Below, piece by piece: positions 33,924 to 42,288 of a stretch of 64,000 nt of DNA. The notes below the pieces were generated by a model. The model ran no database searches and was not told the DNA's origin. It worked only from the letters and a program-made list of their open reading frames with translations. This DNA is from a bacterium. Its GTDB lineage: Archaea > JAADDD01. The stretch lies in NCBI GenBank assembly GCA_013154095.1, contig JAADDD010000003.1:1-64000 (forward strand), written 5' to 3'. The position numbers were made by a program, and so were the translations under genes. Numbering within the stretch: the stretch's first letter is position 1; each line of letters begins with the position of its first letter.

Positions 33924-34282
33924 TGCTGAGAGTATATCCTGCAAGCAGCAAGTTCATTAAGTATTTGCTGGCAAATTTACTCGCTTATGCGATATTACTG
34001 GCAACAGCAGGCTTCTGCTTTGGCGCGCAATTTTTCTCGCTTTTGTTTATACTTGTCCTCCAGCCACTGCTAGTAATCATTTTCGAGCAGGTAACTGCAA
34101 GGCTGGCAGAGCCAGTGCTGGGAGTTGTCGAGTCTCGATACTTCCTTATTGTTTACCTTCTCTGCTACGCCGAGGCTGCTACTCTACGCTATGGCTGGTG
34201 TCTTCCGCTCGTCTATTTTTCTCTGGCCTGCCTATTTAATGTAATAGAATACAGGATCTTGCGACCAGTGCATGATGAATAA
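33923..34282 (+). CDS. Small polytopic membrane protein
   Basis: 119 residues with about four hydrophobic helices (residues ~14-34, 38-55, 72-90, 92-108) and short charged ends. Coupled to the 46-residue peptide upstream (TAATG). The final codons and stop overlap box C of a C/D guide RNA. Function unknown. Confidence 0.65.
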   Translation: MLRVYPASSKFIKYLLANLLAYAILLATAGFCFGAQFFSLLFILVLQPLLVIIFEQVTARLAEPVLGVVESRYFLIVYLLCYAEAATLRYGWCLPLVYFSLACLFNVIEYRILRPVHDE

Positions 34283-34322
34283 TCCGGAAGCTGAGCCGTG
34301 ACGAGACCGACAGGAGCTGAAC
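34270..34322 (+). ncRNA. C/D box guide RNA 2, overlapping the 3' end of a gene
   Basis: Box C ATGATGA 34272-34278; 12-base guide ATAATCCGGAAG; D' CTGA 34291-34294; spacer GCC; C' GTGACGA 34298-34304; 12-base guide GACCGACAGGAG; box D CTGA 34317-34320. Spacing is perfectly symmetric. Box C uses the last codons and stop of the membrane-protein gene. The target sites (complements of the guides) could not be assigned from memory. Confidence 0.85.
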
Positions 34323-34323
34323 A

Positions 34324-34331
34324 TTTAAATA
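34324..34331 (+). promoter_or_regulatory. TATA-like promoter
   Basis: TTTAAATA 39 bases before the ATG at 34370, immediately after box D of the guide RNA. It places the gene's start at 34370, not at the GTG at 34298 inside the RNA. Confidence 0.5.
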
Positions 34332-34369
34332 CAGCGAGTCAGACAATAGGCTACAAACCTGCAGGGAGC

Positions 34370-35146
34370 ATGCACGTGCTGGATATAAATCTCCAGCAGC
34401 TAGCAAGGAGATTTTCTGAGCTTGGTGCCGAGTATTTTGGACTTTTTGAGATTTGCGGAGTGCGAGGAGAGCTAAACACTATATTTTCTAGCTTGCAGCA
34501 ACTATTAACTTGCGGAGCAGCGCTTCTTGCAGCAGGAAAAAGAATGGTTGCACGGCCATCTATGTTTGGTGCATTCGAGTGGTTTCCTTCAACTCTCAGA
34601 GAGCAAGAACTCGGTAAAGGTCTTCGTTCAGCGAAGTACTGCTCGCCTTACTACAGTATAGAAGCAGCAGAATACGAGCAAGGACTAGAAGTAACTGTGC
34701 TAGTGCATAACATTGTCACTCTTGCAGCATATTCTGTCGTGCTCCGCTACCCTTCCGCGAGAAAAGGCATACCTCCACTGCTGAAGCTGGAGCTTAAAGC
34801 AACGAAAACTAGACAGGTAACAGTAACAGTATATAAATGTTCTGAACGCGAAAAGTTCGATGAGCTCGTGAAAGAGCTGGCGCTGCTCAGACCTTTTAGG
34901 CTGGAAGCCTGCAAGGAAGAAAGAGTTGACAGCTGGAGAGTGCTCTACTGCAGCAAGGCAATAGCCTATCTGAAACAGCTAGATATTGCCTGGCGACTCT
35001 TCGAAGCAGGAATGTTCAGGGCAGAAACAGCAAAACGAGCTGCAGAACTCTTTAATTGCTGGACTCAACAGCAAGATCTGTCTGCAGTTAAATTAAACAA
35101 GAACGAAGAAGTAGTTATTGTGAAAGGAGAGAAAAGGTTGAGATAA
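34370..35146 (+). CDS. Unknown protein, gene pair member 1
   Basis: 258 residues from ATG 34370 (preceded by AGGGAG). A helical N-terminal ~70 residues, then a mixed region with LEVTVLVHNIVTLAAYSVVL and RQVTVTVYKC strands and a helical C-terminal domain with cysteines. Three bases separate it from the next gene, so the pair forms an operon. No family recognised. Confidence 0.6.
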   Translation: MHVLDINLQQLARRFSELGAEYFGLFEICGVRGELNTIFSSLQQLLTCGAALLAAGKRMVARPSMFGAFEWFPSTLREQELGKGLRSAKYCSPYYSIEAAEYEQGLEVTVLVHNIVTLAAYSVVLRYPSARKGIPPLLKLELKATKTRQVTVTVYKCSEREKFDELVKELALLRPFRLEACKEERVDSWRVLYCSKAIAYLKQLDIAWRLFEAGMFRAETAKRAAELFNCWTQQQDLSAVKLNKNEEVVIVKGEKRLR

Positions 35147-35148
35147 CC

Positions 35149-35796
35149 ATGGAACTAAGTATTCCTCTAGAAAAGAAGCTAGAAATGGTAGTTGTAAAGC
35201 TAAGCAATAATTTACTCGCTCCTATTTCTCAGCAGCTCGAGCTTGTATTGCAGCTAGCAGCAGGAGCAAAGGAACTCTGTGTTCGACGTAAAGCTGTAGG
35301 AAGAAAAGTAGTGGTTGGAAAGTACTGCTTTGCCATAACACTGCATTACCTGAAAGGCAGTTTCTTGGCAGCAGGAGTTGCGCGAGAAGAAACACGCGTA
35401 CGCATATATGCAGCAATTCTAGTTGGCTGGATAGGAGCAAGGCACAGGCACCTACTAGAAACTAGACCAAAAATAAAAGTGCTGCAAGTTCGTCAAGACC
35501 AAGAATTTGGCGATCATCTAGAATACTTTGATGCAAGCATAAATGATGTTGAACTAGCAGGCAGAAGAGTGCTTGCAAAGTCTGAGCCAGGAACATTTCT
35601 TGAATTCACTGTTTCTAGAGGAGTAAACCTAGAAGAACTGGAACCGTACGATATTTTCTATGTAGGCACAGAAAAAGAGCTGAGCGAGGACCATCTAGTG
35701 CTTCGATTAGTTTATTATGAGTTCAGCACCTACGAAGCATCGCTGCTCCGCGAACTTTTAAGACTACTGTCCACCCCAGCAGTCAAGCTGTTCTAG
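35149..35796 (+). CDS. Unknown protein, gene pair member 2
   Basis: 215 residues, mixed alpha/beta: KVVVGKYCFAITLHYLKG, IKVLQVRQDQEF and VLRLVYYEF look like strands. Not similar to member 1 by eye. Probably cotranscribed with it and functionally linked. No motif of known function. Confidence 0.6.
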   Translation: MELSIPLEKKLEMVVVKLSNNLLAPISQQLELVLQLAAGAKELCVRRKAVGRKVVVGKYCFAITLHYLKGSFLAAGVAREETRVRIYAAILVGWIGARHRHLLETRPKIKVLQVRQDQEFGDHLEYFDASINDVELAGRRVLAKSEPGTFLEFTVSRGVNLEELEPYDIFYVGTEKELSEDHLVLRLVYYEFSTYEASLLRELLRLLSTPAVKLF

Positions 35797-35853
35797 CTTG
35801 AGCGCTGCGCCTCGCGCGCAACCTTTTAACTGCTGATAATTTAATGCATCTGT

Positions 35854-36387
35854 ATGAACCTGCTCCATGATCTTCCGCCTGGACCACAGGTTCCTGAAAT
35901 TGTTTACGCTGTCATAGAAATACCTAAACGCTCAAGGAACAAGTACGAATACGACAAAGAGCTTGGCATCTTCAAGCTAGACCGTGTACTTTATTCTCCG
36001 ATGTTCTACATTGTTGATTACGGTTTTATTCCGCAGACACACTACGACGACGGCGATCCTTTAGACATAATGGTGCTGGTCGACGAGCCGACGTTCCCTG
36101 GTTGCCTTATCAGGGCAAGACCTGTTGGCCTGCTAAGAATGATAGATGCTGGCGAGCGAGACGACAAAGTTCTTGCTGTACCTGTAGATGATCCGCGCTA
36201 CGCAGAAATCAAAGACATATCCCAGCTTCCCCAGCACCTACTCAAGGAACTGGCTCACTTCTTCCAGAGATACAAAGAACTGCAAGGCAAGGAAGTTATA
36301 TTCGACAAGTGGGAAGGGGCAGACAAGGCAAAAGAAGCTATTCTTCGTGCAGTAGAGCTGTACAAGCAGAAGTTCAGGAAACAGTGA
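35854..36387 (+). CDS. ppa: Inorganic pyrophosphatase (family I)
   Basis: 177 residues, the usual length. [13 protein letters not shown] start, VDYGFIPQT, the metal-binding signature [10 protein letters not shown], and VPVDDPRY then HFFQRYKEL. It hydrolyses pyrophosphate from polymer synthesis. Preceded by a TTTTAACTG/TTTAATG region; starts a run of informational genes (rpo7, spt4, S24e, S27ae). Confidence 0.97.
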   Translation: MNLLHDLPPGPQVPEIVYAVIEIPKRSRNKYEYDKELGIFKLDRVLYSPMFYIVDYGFIPQTHYDDGDPLDIMVLVDEPTFPGCLIRARPVGLLRMIDAGERDDKVLAVPVDDPRYAEIKDISQLPQHLLKELAHFFQRYKELQGKEVIFDKWEGADKAKEAILRAVELYKQKFRKQ

Positions 36388-36391
36388 GAGC

Positions 36392-36925
36392 ATGTACAAG
36401 CTAGTAGAGGCAGAAGATATTGTCAGGGTAGATCCTTCGCTCTTTGGCGAGGAGCTGGAAAAAATTCTTTTGCGCGAGCTGCGCGAGCGCTATGAGGGCA
36501 CAGTTTCACGAGAGCTCGGAGGAATTGTTGTGCTCGTGCAGCGGGTGGTGGAGGTTGGCGAAGGAGAAATATATTTAGGGGACGGTGCGCCTTACTACCG
36601 GGTAAAGTTCGAGGCACTGATTTTTTCTGCGGAAAACAAAGAACTCTTTAAAGGTATTGTCGAGGACGTTGTGCGTTTCGGAGCTTTCGTGAACATTGGC
36701 TCATTTAATGCTCTGCTGCACATTTCGCAAATATTCAACGATCCTGCTGTAGTCGATGAAAAGAACAAGTGTATCATCAACGAAAAGACAGGAGAACGAT
36801 TAACTGTAGGAGACCTTGTCCTTGTACGCGTGATAGGAGTCAGCTGGGCGCAGAAGACTGCTGATGTGCGCATTGCCGTGACAATGAAGCAGCCAGGACT
36901 AGGAAAAATAGGTGAAAAGAAATGA
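36392..36925 (+). CDS. rpo7: RNA polymerase subunit Rpo7 (E')
   Basis: 177 residues. N-terminal tip domain, then an S1 RNA-binding domain with FKGIVEDVVRFGAFVNIG and ALLHISQIF. With Rpo4 it forms the polymerase stalk; rpo4 is not in this window. Overlaps spt4 by 4 bases (ATGA). Confidence 0.96.
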   Translation: MYKLVEAEDIVRVDPSLFGEELEKILLRELRERYEGTVSRELGGIVVLVQRVVEVGEGEIYLGDGAPYYRVKFEALIFSAENKELFKGIVEDVVRFGAFVNIGSFNALLHISQIFNDPAVVDEKNKCIINEKTGERLTVGDLVLVRVIGVSWAQKTADVRIAVTMKQPGLGKIGEKK

Positions 36926-37110
36926 TGTTCAAGGCATGCAAGCAGTGTGGCAGGCTAGTTCCTAAAACAGAAGAGCGCTGTCCTTATTGCGGCTCAAAGG
37001 AATTTTCAGAAAAGGTTGCAGGAGCAATCTTTATTTTAGATGCCCAGCACTCTATTATTGCAAAAATATTAAATAAAGAAGAAGGAATTTTTGCGCTCAA
37101 GCGAGAGTGA
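36922..37110 (+). CDS. spt4: Transcription elongation factor Spt4 (RpoE'')
   Basis: 62 residues. Zinc ribbon with CKQCG and CPYCGS, followed by the ILDAQHSIIAKIL strand-helix that contacts Spt5. Standard neighbour of rpo7 in archaea. Translation is coupled to rpo7 by the ATGA overlap. Confidence 0.95.
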   Translation: MMFKACKQCGRLVPKTEERCPYCGSKEFSEKVAGAIFILDAQHSIIAKILNKEEGIFALKRE

Positions 37111-37116
37111 GAAGTT

Positions 37117-37404
37117 ATGAAAAACATAGTAATCCTTGAGGAAAAGGACAACCCGCTGCTCCACAGAAAAGAGTTAGTAGTAGAAATTGACCACACACAA
37201 GAACCTACTCCTTCGCGAGAAGAGGTAAGAAAGAGAATTGCTGCAATGAAAGGAATCTCTGAAGAGCTCGTGATCGTGCACAGCATAAAGCCAATGTTTG
37301 GTGTAGGAAAATCCAGGGCTTTCGTAAAAATTTATGAGTCGCTAGAAAAGCTGAAAGAAATTGAGCCTGAACACATTCTTAGGAAACATGGTCTAGCGCA
37401 GTGA
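37117..37404 (+). CDS. rps24e: 30S ribosomal protein S24e (eS24)
   Basis: 95 residues. [30 protein letters not shown] and the [15 protein letters not shown] segment are the S24e signature. In the conserved rpo7-spt4-S24e-S27ae order. Confidence 0.96.
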   Translation: MKNIVILEEKDNPLLHRKELVVEIDHTQEPTPSREEVRKRIAAMKGISEELVIVHSIKPMFGVGKSRAFVKIYESLEKLKEIEPEHILRKHGLAQ

Positions 37405-37409
37405 GAGTA

Positions 37410-37577
37410 ATGGCAAAGAAAAAGCGGCAGGTCTGGAAGTATTACCGCGTTGAGGGCGGCAAGCTTGTGAGGCTTAAGCGTCACTGTCCTAGGTGCGGCC
37501 CAGGAGTGTTCATGGCCGAGCACCCAGACCGCTGGGCCTGCGGACGCTGTGGCTACACTATCTTCAAGCAGCGCTGA
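37410..37577 (+). CDS. rps27ae: 30S ribosomal protein S27ae (eS31)
   Basis: 55 residues, ATG at 37410. [21 protein letters not shown] and [10 protein letters not shown] provide the four zinc cysteines. Five bases after S24e. The ubiquitin part fused to this protein in eukaryotes is absent, as expected in archaea. Confidence 0.95.
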   Translation: MAKKKRQVWKYYRVEGGKLVRLKRHCPRCGPGVFMAEHPDRWACGRCGYTIFKQR

Positions 37578-37583
37578 AGATAA

Positions 37584-38024
37584 ATGCCAGTAGCAATGGT
37601 CCCTCGGCAGCTTGCAAAGCTGGGCCAGCTCTTTAAATTTATCGGCGAAAAACCCGAGTGCAGAACCTGCGAGTTCAGGAATATCTGCGTGCAAAACCTG
37701 CGACCAGGCAAATTCTACAAGATCATTGAGGTGCGCGATGCTGTGCACGAGTGTCCTGCCTACGGAATCGAGATGAAAGTAGTCGAGGTAGTAGAAGTGG
37801 ACACCCCGCTAGTCGTTGAGCAAAAAGCTGCTGCAGGAGAAACTGTTAAAGCAACAAGAATTTCTTGCACGAACACTAAATGTCCATATTATGGTTTCTG
37901 CATGAATCCTGAAGCAGAAGATGGAGAAAAGTACGAGGTTGTTTCTGTGGAAAAAGAAATTGAATGTCCGCTAAACAGGAAGCTTTTCCTTGTTTTTGCG
38001 CGCAAGAAGCGCTTCCCTTTCTAA
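37584..38024 (+). CDS. UPF0179 family cysteine-rich protein
   Basis: 146 residues. Cysteine pairs in CRTCEFRNIC and CTNTKCPYYGFC suggest a metal or Fe-S site; VPRQLAKLGQLFKFIG start. The family is archaeal and uncharacterised. Six bases after S27ae, so probably in the same operon. Start at the first ATG; a second at 37599 is possible. Confidence 0.85.
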   Translation: MPVAMVPRQLAKLGQLFKFIGEKPECRTCEFRNICVQNLRPGKFYKIIEVRDAVHECPAYGIEMKVVEVVEVDTPLVVEQKAAAGETVKATRISCTNTKCPYYGFCMNPEAEDGEKYEVVSVEKEIECPLNRKLFLVFARKKRFPF

Positions 38025-38086
38025 GAAAATCTTTATATACAATTACCTGATCGTATTGTAGTGCAGAGTTCTAGGAATGGGAAGCA

Positions 38087-38698
38087 ATGACTACTATCCT
38101 TGGAATTAAGTACAACAACGGCGTACTTCTAGCTTCCGATATGCAGGCAACCTACTCGCACATCAGGTTTTCGCGCGAGCGAAAAATTTACCCGATCACT
38201 AGATCAATCGCGGTTGCTACTGCTGGTATGGTTGGCGATCTGCAAACAATAGTAAAGCAGCTGAAAGTAGAAGCAACGTTGTATGAGCTAAACAATAAGA
38301 AGCCTATATCGCCAAAAGCTCTCACAAATTTTCTTTCCTTGCTGCTAAATTCATTAGCAAGACATCTATTCTATCAAGGACCATTAGTAGAATTTATTGT
38401 TGGAGGATACGGCGAAGGTCCAGAGCTTTACAGCGTAGATGCAGCAGGAGGAACTTCTGAGCACGAAGATTTTACGGCTCTGGGCAGTGGCATAGAGCTT
38501 GCGCTCTCGTACCTTGAAGCACACTACAGACCCGACATCGATGAACGTGCAGCAGTTGCTCTAGCAGTAGGAGCACTACAAAACACGATTAAGCGCGAGA
38601 TCTTTACCGGGTTTGAGCCATTTATTTGCATAATAGATTCTAGCGGTTACAGAGAAATAAGAGAAAATGAAATCAGAGAGATACTCGGACAGGGCTAA
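38087..38698 (+). CDS. psmB: Proteasome beta subunit
   Basis: 203 residues. The catalytic threonine is residue 2 (MTTILGIKY), so only the initiator Met must be removed: there is no propeptide. Lys of RERKIYPI and the GYGEGPELYSVDAAGG segment support the Ntn-hydrolase fold. It pairs with PsmA (55025) in the 20S core. TATA-like CTTTATATAC at 38031-38040. Its end overlaps the next gene by 32 bases. Confidence 0.95.
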   Translation: MTTILGIKYNNGVLLASDMQATYSHIRFSRERKIYPITRSIAVATAGMVGDLQTIVKQLKVEATLYELNNKKPISPKALTNFLSLLLNSLARHLFYQGPLVEFIVGGYGEGPELYSVDAAGGTSEHEDFTALGSGIELALSYLEAHYRPDIDERAAVALAVGALQNTIKREIFTGFEPFICIIDSSGYREIRENEIREILGQG

Positions 38699-40595
38699 GG
38701 TCTGGATAATCAAAAATGCTATAGAAAAGGAACTTTCGCGCCGCGGTGCCCCTTTTTCTTCTGTGCTGCGGTATGGTTCCGAAATTCTGGTGTTCACTCC
38801 AGACATTAATTATTATATACAAAACAGGCAGCTGGTACGCCGTCTTGCGCAGAAGTACAGGATCAGAATAAAGATTAGGGCAACGGAAGACAAGCGAATA
38901 GACCAGGAACAGGCAATCCGCAAGCTTCGCCAACTGCTTCCAAACACAGAGATTTCCGCTTACTGGTTCGATAATTGTTTAGGAGAGCTGCACGTGGAAG
39001 TACCTTCTCCGCAGTACGAGCAGTTACTAAGAGCTCCTGCTCTTGACCAGTTCTTTGCGGAAACTGGCTGGAAAGTCGTGCTGCACAGGAAACCGCTGCT
39101 AGAATCCAGCACCGTGCGCACGCTCTACCGCTTCTACGATGTTTACCAGGAAGAACTGTATAAAATAAGGAAGAAAGTAGGAGATATTATCAGGAAACCT
39201 GTAAGCAGACAAGGAAAGCTCTGGGTCAGGTTAATTGCTCTTGGTGGATACAAAGAAGTTGGGCGCAGCTGTCATGTTATTCAAACACCAAATAATTTAG
39301 TAATAGTTGATCTAGGAGTAAATGTAGGCTCGTTTGTGCCGCAAGAAGAAAAGTATCCGTACATTGAAGCTCTTGGAGTGCTCCTGCACTACAGCACCAG
39401 CGCTGTTATAATCACTCACGCACACCTGGACCATATCGGCTTCTTGCCGTACATTTACCGTGCAGGCTGCGAGGTTCCTATCTATACTACCGAGCCTACG
39501 CGCGACCTCATGTACTTGCTGTTGCTCGACTATGTTGATGTCTGCGAGAAGAGCGGCGTGCAGCCGATGTACGACAAGGACGATATAAAGAAAATGCTGA
39601 AGTACGTGATTCCTGTGCGCTACGGCGAGGTCCACGATGTGGCACCAGACGTGCGCGCCACATTCTACAATGCGGGCCATATCCTTGGCTCGGCGTTGGT
39701 GCACCTGCACGTGGGCGAAGGAGACTACAACTTAGTGATAGCTAACGACTTCAAGCTTTCAGGTACGCCTATTCTAGGCAAGGCATACACCAAGATACAG
39801 TATGTCAACGGGATAATAATAGAGGCAACGTACGGCGGCAAGCAAGACATCCAAGAAAGCAGAGATGAAGCAGAAAAGCGGTTGATTGGTGCAATAAAAG
39901 AAACCATCGAAGAAGGAGGCAAGGTCCTGATTCCTGTATTTGCTGTTGGCAGGGCACAAGAAATAATGTATACTTTGGTGCAGCACAGAGAAGAACTAGA
40001 AAATGTTAGGATCTACATTGATGGTATGGTCAAGGAAGCTACTGCTATCTACACCAAATATCCAGAATATCTTGATCCTGCTGTCGCAGAGAAAATAAGG
40101 AAAGGAGAAAATCCTTTCATCGATGACAGATTCGTGTTTGTTTCTTCACAGGAAGAAAGAGAAGAACTAGCTGCGAACAACGAGGCCTGCGTTATTATTG
40201 CTTCTTCTGGCATGCTTGTTGGTGGACCTTCGCTGGAATATTTTCTTCGTCTCTGCGAGAGCGAAAAGAACAAGATAATCTTTGTCGGTTACCAGGCAGT
40301 AGGTACTCTTGGAAGAAAACTTATAGACGGAGAGAGAAAAATACCAATAACTTTAGGCGAGAAAAGAATAATAAAAGAAGTAAAAATGAAGGTAGAACAA
40401 ATTAAAGGTTTCAGTGGCCATTCTGATAGAAGAGAATTGTTAAGATTCATCAAAAACTTTGAAGGAAAAGCAGAAAAGGTAATAATTGCGCACGGAGAAC
40501 CTCAAAAAGTCGAAGAACTTGCTGCTGCTATAAAGAAAAGGAAAAAGTTTAAAGTATATACACCAGAAAATCTTGAAGCTGTGCGGCTTAGGTGA
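38667..40595 (+). CDS. fttA: FttA/aCPSF1, KH-metallo-beta-lactamase-beta-CASP ribonuclease
   Basis: 642 residues. N-terminal ~170 residues hold two KH domains; then the metallo-beta-lactamase domain with THAHLDH near residues 250-257 and GHILGSA; then the beta-CASP domain with VFAVGRAQEIMY, IIASSGMLVGGPS and KGFSGHSD. In archaea this endo/5'-exonuclease terminates transcription with Spt4-Spt5. The ATG at 38667 lies inside psmB; a later start was not evident without cutting the KH region. Confidence 0.96.
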   Translation: MKSERYSDRAKVWIIKNAIEKELSRRGAPFSSVLRYGSEILVFTPDINYYIQNRQLVRRLAQKYRIRIKIRATEDKRIDQEQAIRKLRQLLPNTEISAYWFDNCLGELHVEVPSPQYEQLLRAPALDQFFAETGWKVVLHRKPLLESSTVRTLYRFYDVYQEELYKIRKKVGDIIRKPVSRQGKLWVRLIALGGYKEVGRSCHVIQTPNNLVIVDLGVNVGSFVPQEEKYPYIEALGVLLHYSTSAVIITHAHLDHIGFLPYIYRAGCEVPIYTTEPTRDLMYLLLLDYVDVCEKSGVQPMYDKDDIKKMLKYVIPVRYGEVHDVAPDVRATFYNAGHILGSALVHLHVGEGDYNLVIANDFKLSGTPILGKAYTKIQYVNGIIIEATYGGKQDIQESRDEAEKRLIGAIKETIEEGGKVLIPVFAVGRAQEIMYTLVQHREELENVRIYIDGMVKEATAIYTKYPEYLDPAVAEKIRKGENPFIDDRFVFVSSQEEREELAANNEACVIIASSGMLVGGPSLEYFLRLCESEKNKIIFVGYQAVGTLGRKLIDGERKIPITLGEKRIIKEVKMKVEQIKGFSGHSDRRELLRFIKNFEGKAEKVIIAHGEPQKVEELAAAIKKRKKFKVYTPENLEAVRLR

Positions 40596-40600
40596 ACTTA

Positions 40601-40867
40601 ATGGTAGGAGCCATGCAGGAAAAGTTTCTCTTTGCCAAGAACCTCACAGGCATCTCTGTCATCAGCGTGCGCGGAGTAATCCTTGGCAAGCTGGACAATT
40701 TTGAAATCGACGAAAAATCTGGAGAAATACTATCAATTATTATGGAGCCAGAAAAGAAAGCCGAGACAGAAAAGTTCCCTAAAACAAAGGACGGCAAGGT
40801 CAAGATACCATACACTGCAGTGATTGCACTAAGAGATGTTATAATTGTCGATCCCTCGAAAATTTAA
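40601..40867 (+). CDS. PRC-barrel domain protein
   Basis: 88 residues from ATG 40601, preceded by AGGTGA with 5-base spacing; another ATG at 40613 has GGTAGGAG before it. VISVRGVILGKLDNFEID and VKIPYTAVIALRDVIIV are the PRC-barrel pattern. Such archaeal proteins may bind CdvB-, rRNA- or cell-division-related partners; role unknown. Its 3' end overlaps the convergent rio2 gene by 39 bases. Confidence 0.85.
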   Translation: MVGAMQEKFLFAKNLTGISVISVRGVILGKLDNFEIDEKSGEILSIIMEPEKKAETEKFPKTKDGKVKIPYTAVIALRDVIIVDPSKI

Positions 40868-41749
40868 GCCAAACATTTCATAGACGCGATCTTTGCTGAC
40901 TTCAATTTTATACTTTCTTTTGAAAAAATCTAAGAATTCTTCTATTTCTTTTACTAGAATTTCTTTTGCGCCAGGATCGTTGATATGCAGCGCCTGACCC
41001 CAGTCAATTATGTAGAAATTTTCGTCTTTGTCTACTAATACATTAAATATATTAAAGTCTCCGTGCACATAGCCTAGATCATGCACGATCTGTGCATAAG
41101 TAGACAAGACTTCTTCTAGTAACTTTTTTGGTCTAGAGAGCCGCACTCTTGCCAGCTCTTTTGCTTCCAGCTTCTCGTATAGCAGAGCATTTCTGTTCCA
41201 GGCAAGCGGTCGAGCAGCAGGAAAACCTGCAGCCACAATCTTGCCGGTTATCTCGTGCTCTCTGCGCGCTGCGAGATAAGAAACGTAGAGCCAGCTAGTA
41301 ATTTGCCGGTCAACCACGTACAGCCTGCGTCTCCAGACACGATAAAACGAGGTGCGGCCAATATGATACAGTTTCAGCACAGCTTCCTTACCTTCTGGAA
41401 GTTCTGCAGAAAGGATATCTGCTTCCTTGCCAGTCTCGATGTATTCGCCCACTCTTGCCAGTTTTCCCTGCTTCTGGAAAAAAGTAATAGCAAGGAGATC
41501 GTAGGCAAGATAGGTTAGCTGGAAACCAACATAGTTGCGCGTCTTTAAAATTTTCAGCAATCCTCTATCAACTAATTCCACGAGCAAGTAATCTATTCGC
41601 TTTTCGTCTATTCCTGTTTTTCGCACTATGTAATCTTTTGGTACATACTCGTAGCTCTTCATGCCTTGCTCGACGGCAAGTAATACCTGCAGGTCTTTTT
41701 GGCGCAACCTTTCAAGTTCCTGTTCAAGTTTCTCCTTTGGATATAACAT
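40829..41749 (-). CDS. rio2: RIO2-type serine kinase/ATPase
   Basis: 306 residues. N-terminal winged helix (YVPKDYIVRKTGIDEKRIDYLL), ATP-binding strands, catalytic loop HGDFNIFN, metal loop IDWGQ. Rio2 acts in late 40S/30S maturation. It lacks a long C-terminal extension, as usual in archaea. Confidence 0.95.
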   Translation of the reverse strand: MLYPKEKLEQELERLRQKDLQVLLAVEQGMKSYEYVPKDYIVRKTGIDEKRIDYLLVELVDRGLLKILKTRNYVGFQLTYLAYDLLAITFFQKQGKLARVGEYIETGKEADILSAELPEGKEAVLKLYHIGRTSFYRVWRRRLYVVDRQITSWLYVSYLAARREHEITGKIVAAGFPAARPLAWNRNALLYEKLEAKELARVRLSRPKKLLEEVLSTYAQIVHDLGYVHGDFNIFNVLVDKDENFYIIDWGQALHINDPGAKEILVKEIEEFLDFFKRKYKIEVSKDRVYEMFGLNFRGIDNYNIS

Positions 41750-41784
41750 ATAAGGTTAAAATAGAATAATTTATAAAAAACGTC

Positions 41785-42288
41785 ATGCGCACGAAAAATC
41801 TGCTGCGGCAGCTAGCGAATTTAACAAGAATTATGAAAAATGTTTACGCAGTTCCTCTAGAGGAGGCGCAGTATCTCGCGCTAGGTTACTACTACATCTT
41901 CAGAAAAACTGACTTTAACAATTTATTGTTAAAGGAAGAATTACATGAAATAATAAGGAAAGAAGAACTAGAAAAAGGGAAAAACATAGTAGAGCTATTT
42001 CTTGAAGAATTCTGGGAAGATGTAGTTGCAGACCTTAACGAAGAAGAGCAGCGGCTGCTGCACTGCTTGCAGGAAGACAAGAAGCGGTCAACGCTAGAAA
42101 AGCTGCTGAAAAGGTACAGCAGCGATAATATATACTTCGTCTCTGAGCTCCTGCACTCGCTTGAAACTAAGGGACTAGTACACGTTGAGCAGGAGTTGTG
42201 GTACACTGAGCTGAACAAGCACATTTACTTGCTGCCGCTCGGCCGTGCTGTTCTGCGGAAACTGAAAGGAAGCCATGGAGCTGCCTGA
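41785..42288 (+). CDS. Unknown helical protein upstream of the helicase
   Basis: 167 residues, helical, with a C-terminal ~70-residue segment that looks like a winged helix (STLEKLLKRYSSDNIYFVSELLHSLETKGLV, then basic end). Overlaps the helicase gene by 14 bases, so coupled to it. May be a DNA-binding partner of the helicase; not recognised. Confidence 0.6.
   Translation: MRTKNLLRQLANLTRIMKNVYAVPLEEAQYLALGYYYIFRKTDFNNLLLKEELHEIIRKEELEKGKNIVELFLEEFWEDVVADLNEEEQRLLHCLQEDKKRSTLEKLLKRYSSDNIYFVSELLHSLETKGLVHVEQELWYTELNKHIYLLPLGRAVLRKLKGSHGAA

Noticed and set aside
34298..34369. GTG start for the unknown gene at 34370
   Set aside because: It lies inside the C/D box RNA, and a TATA box sits between the two candidate starts.
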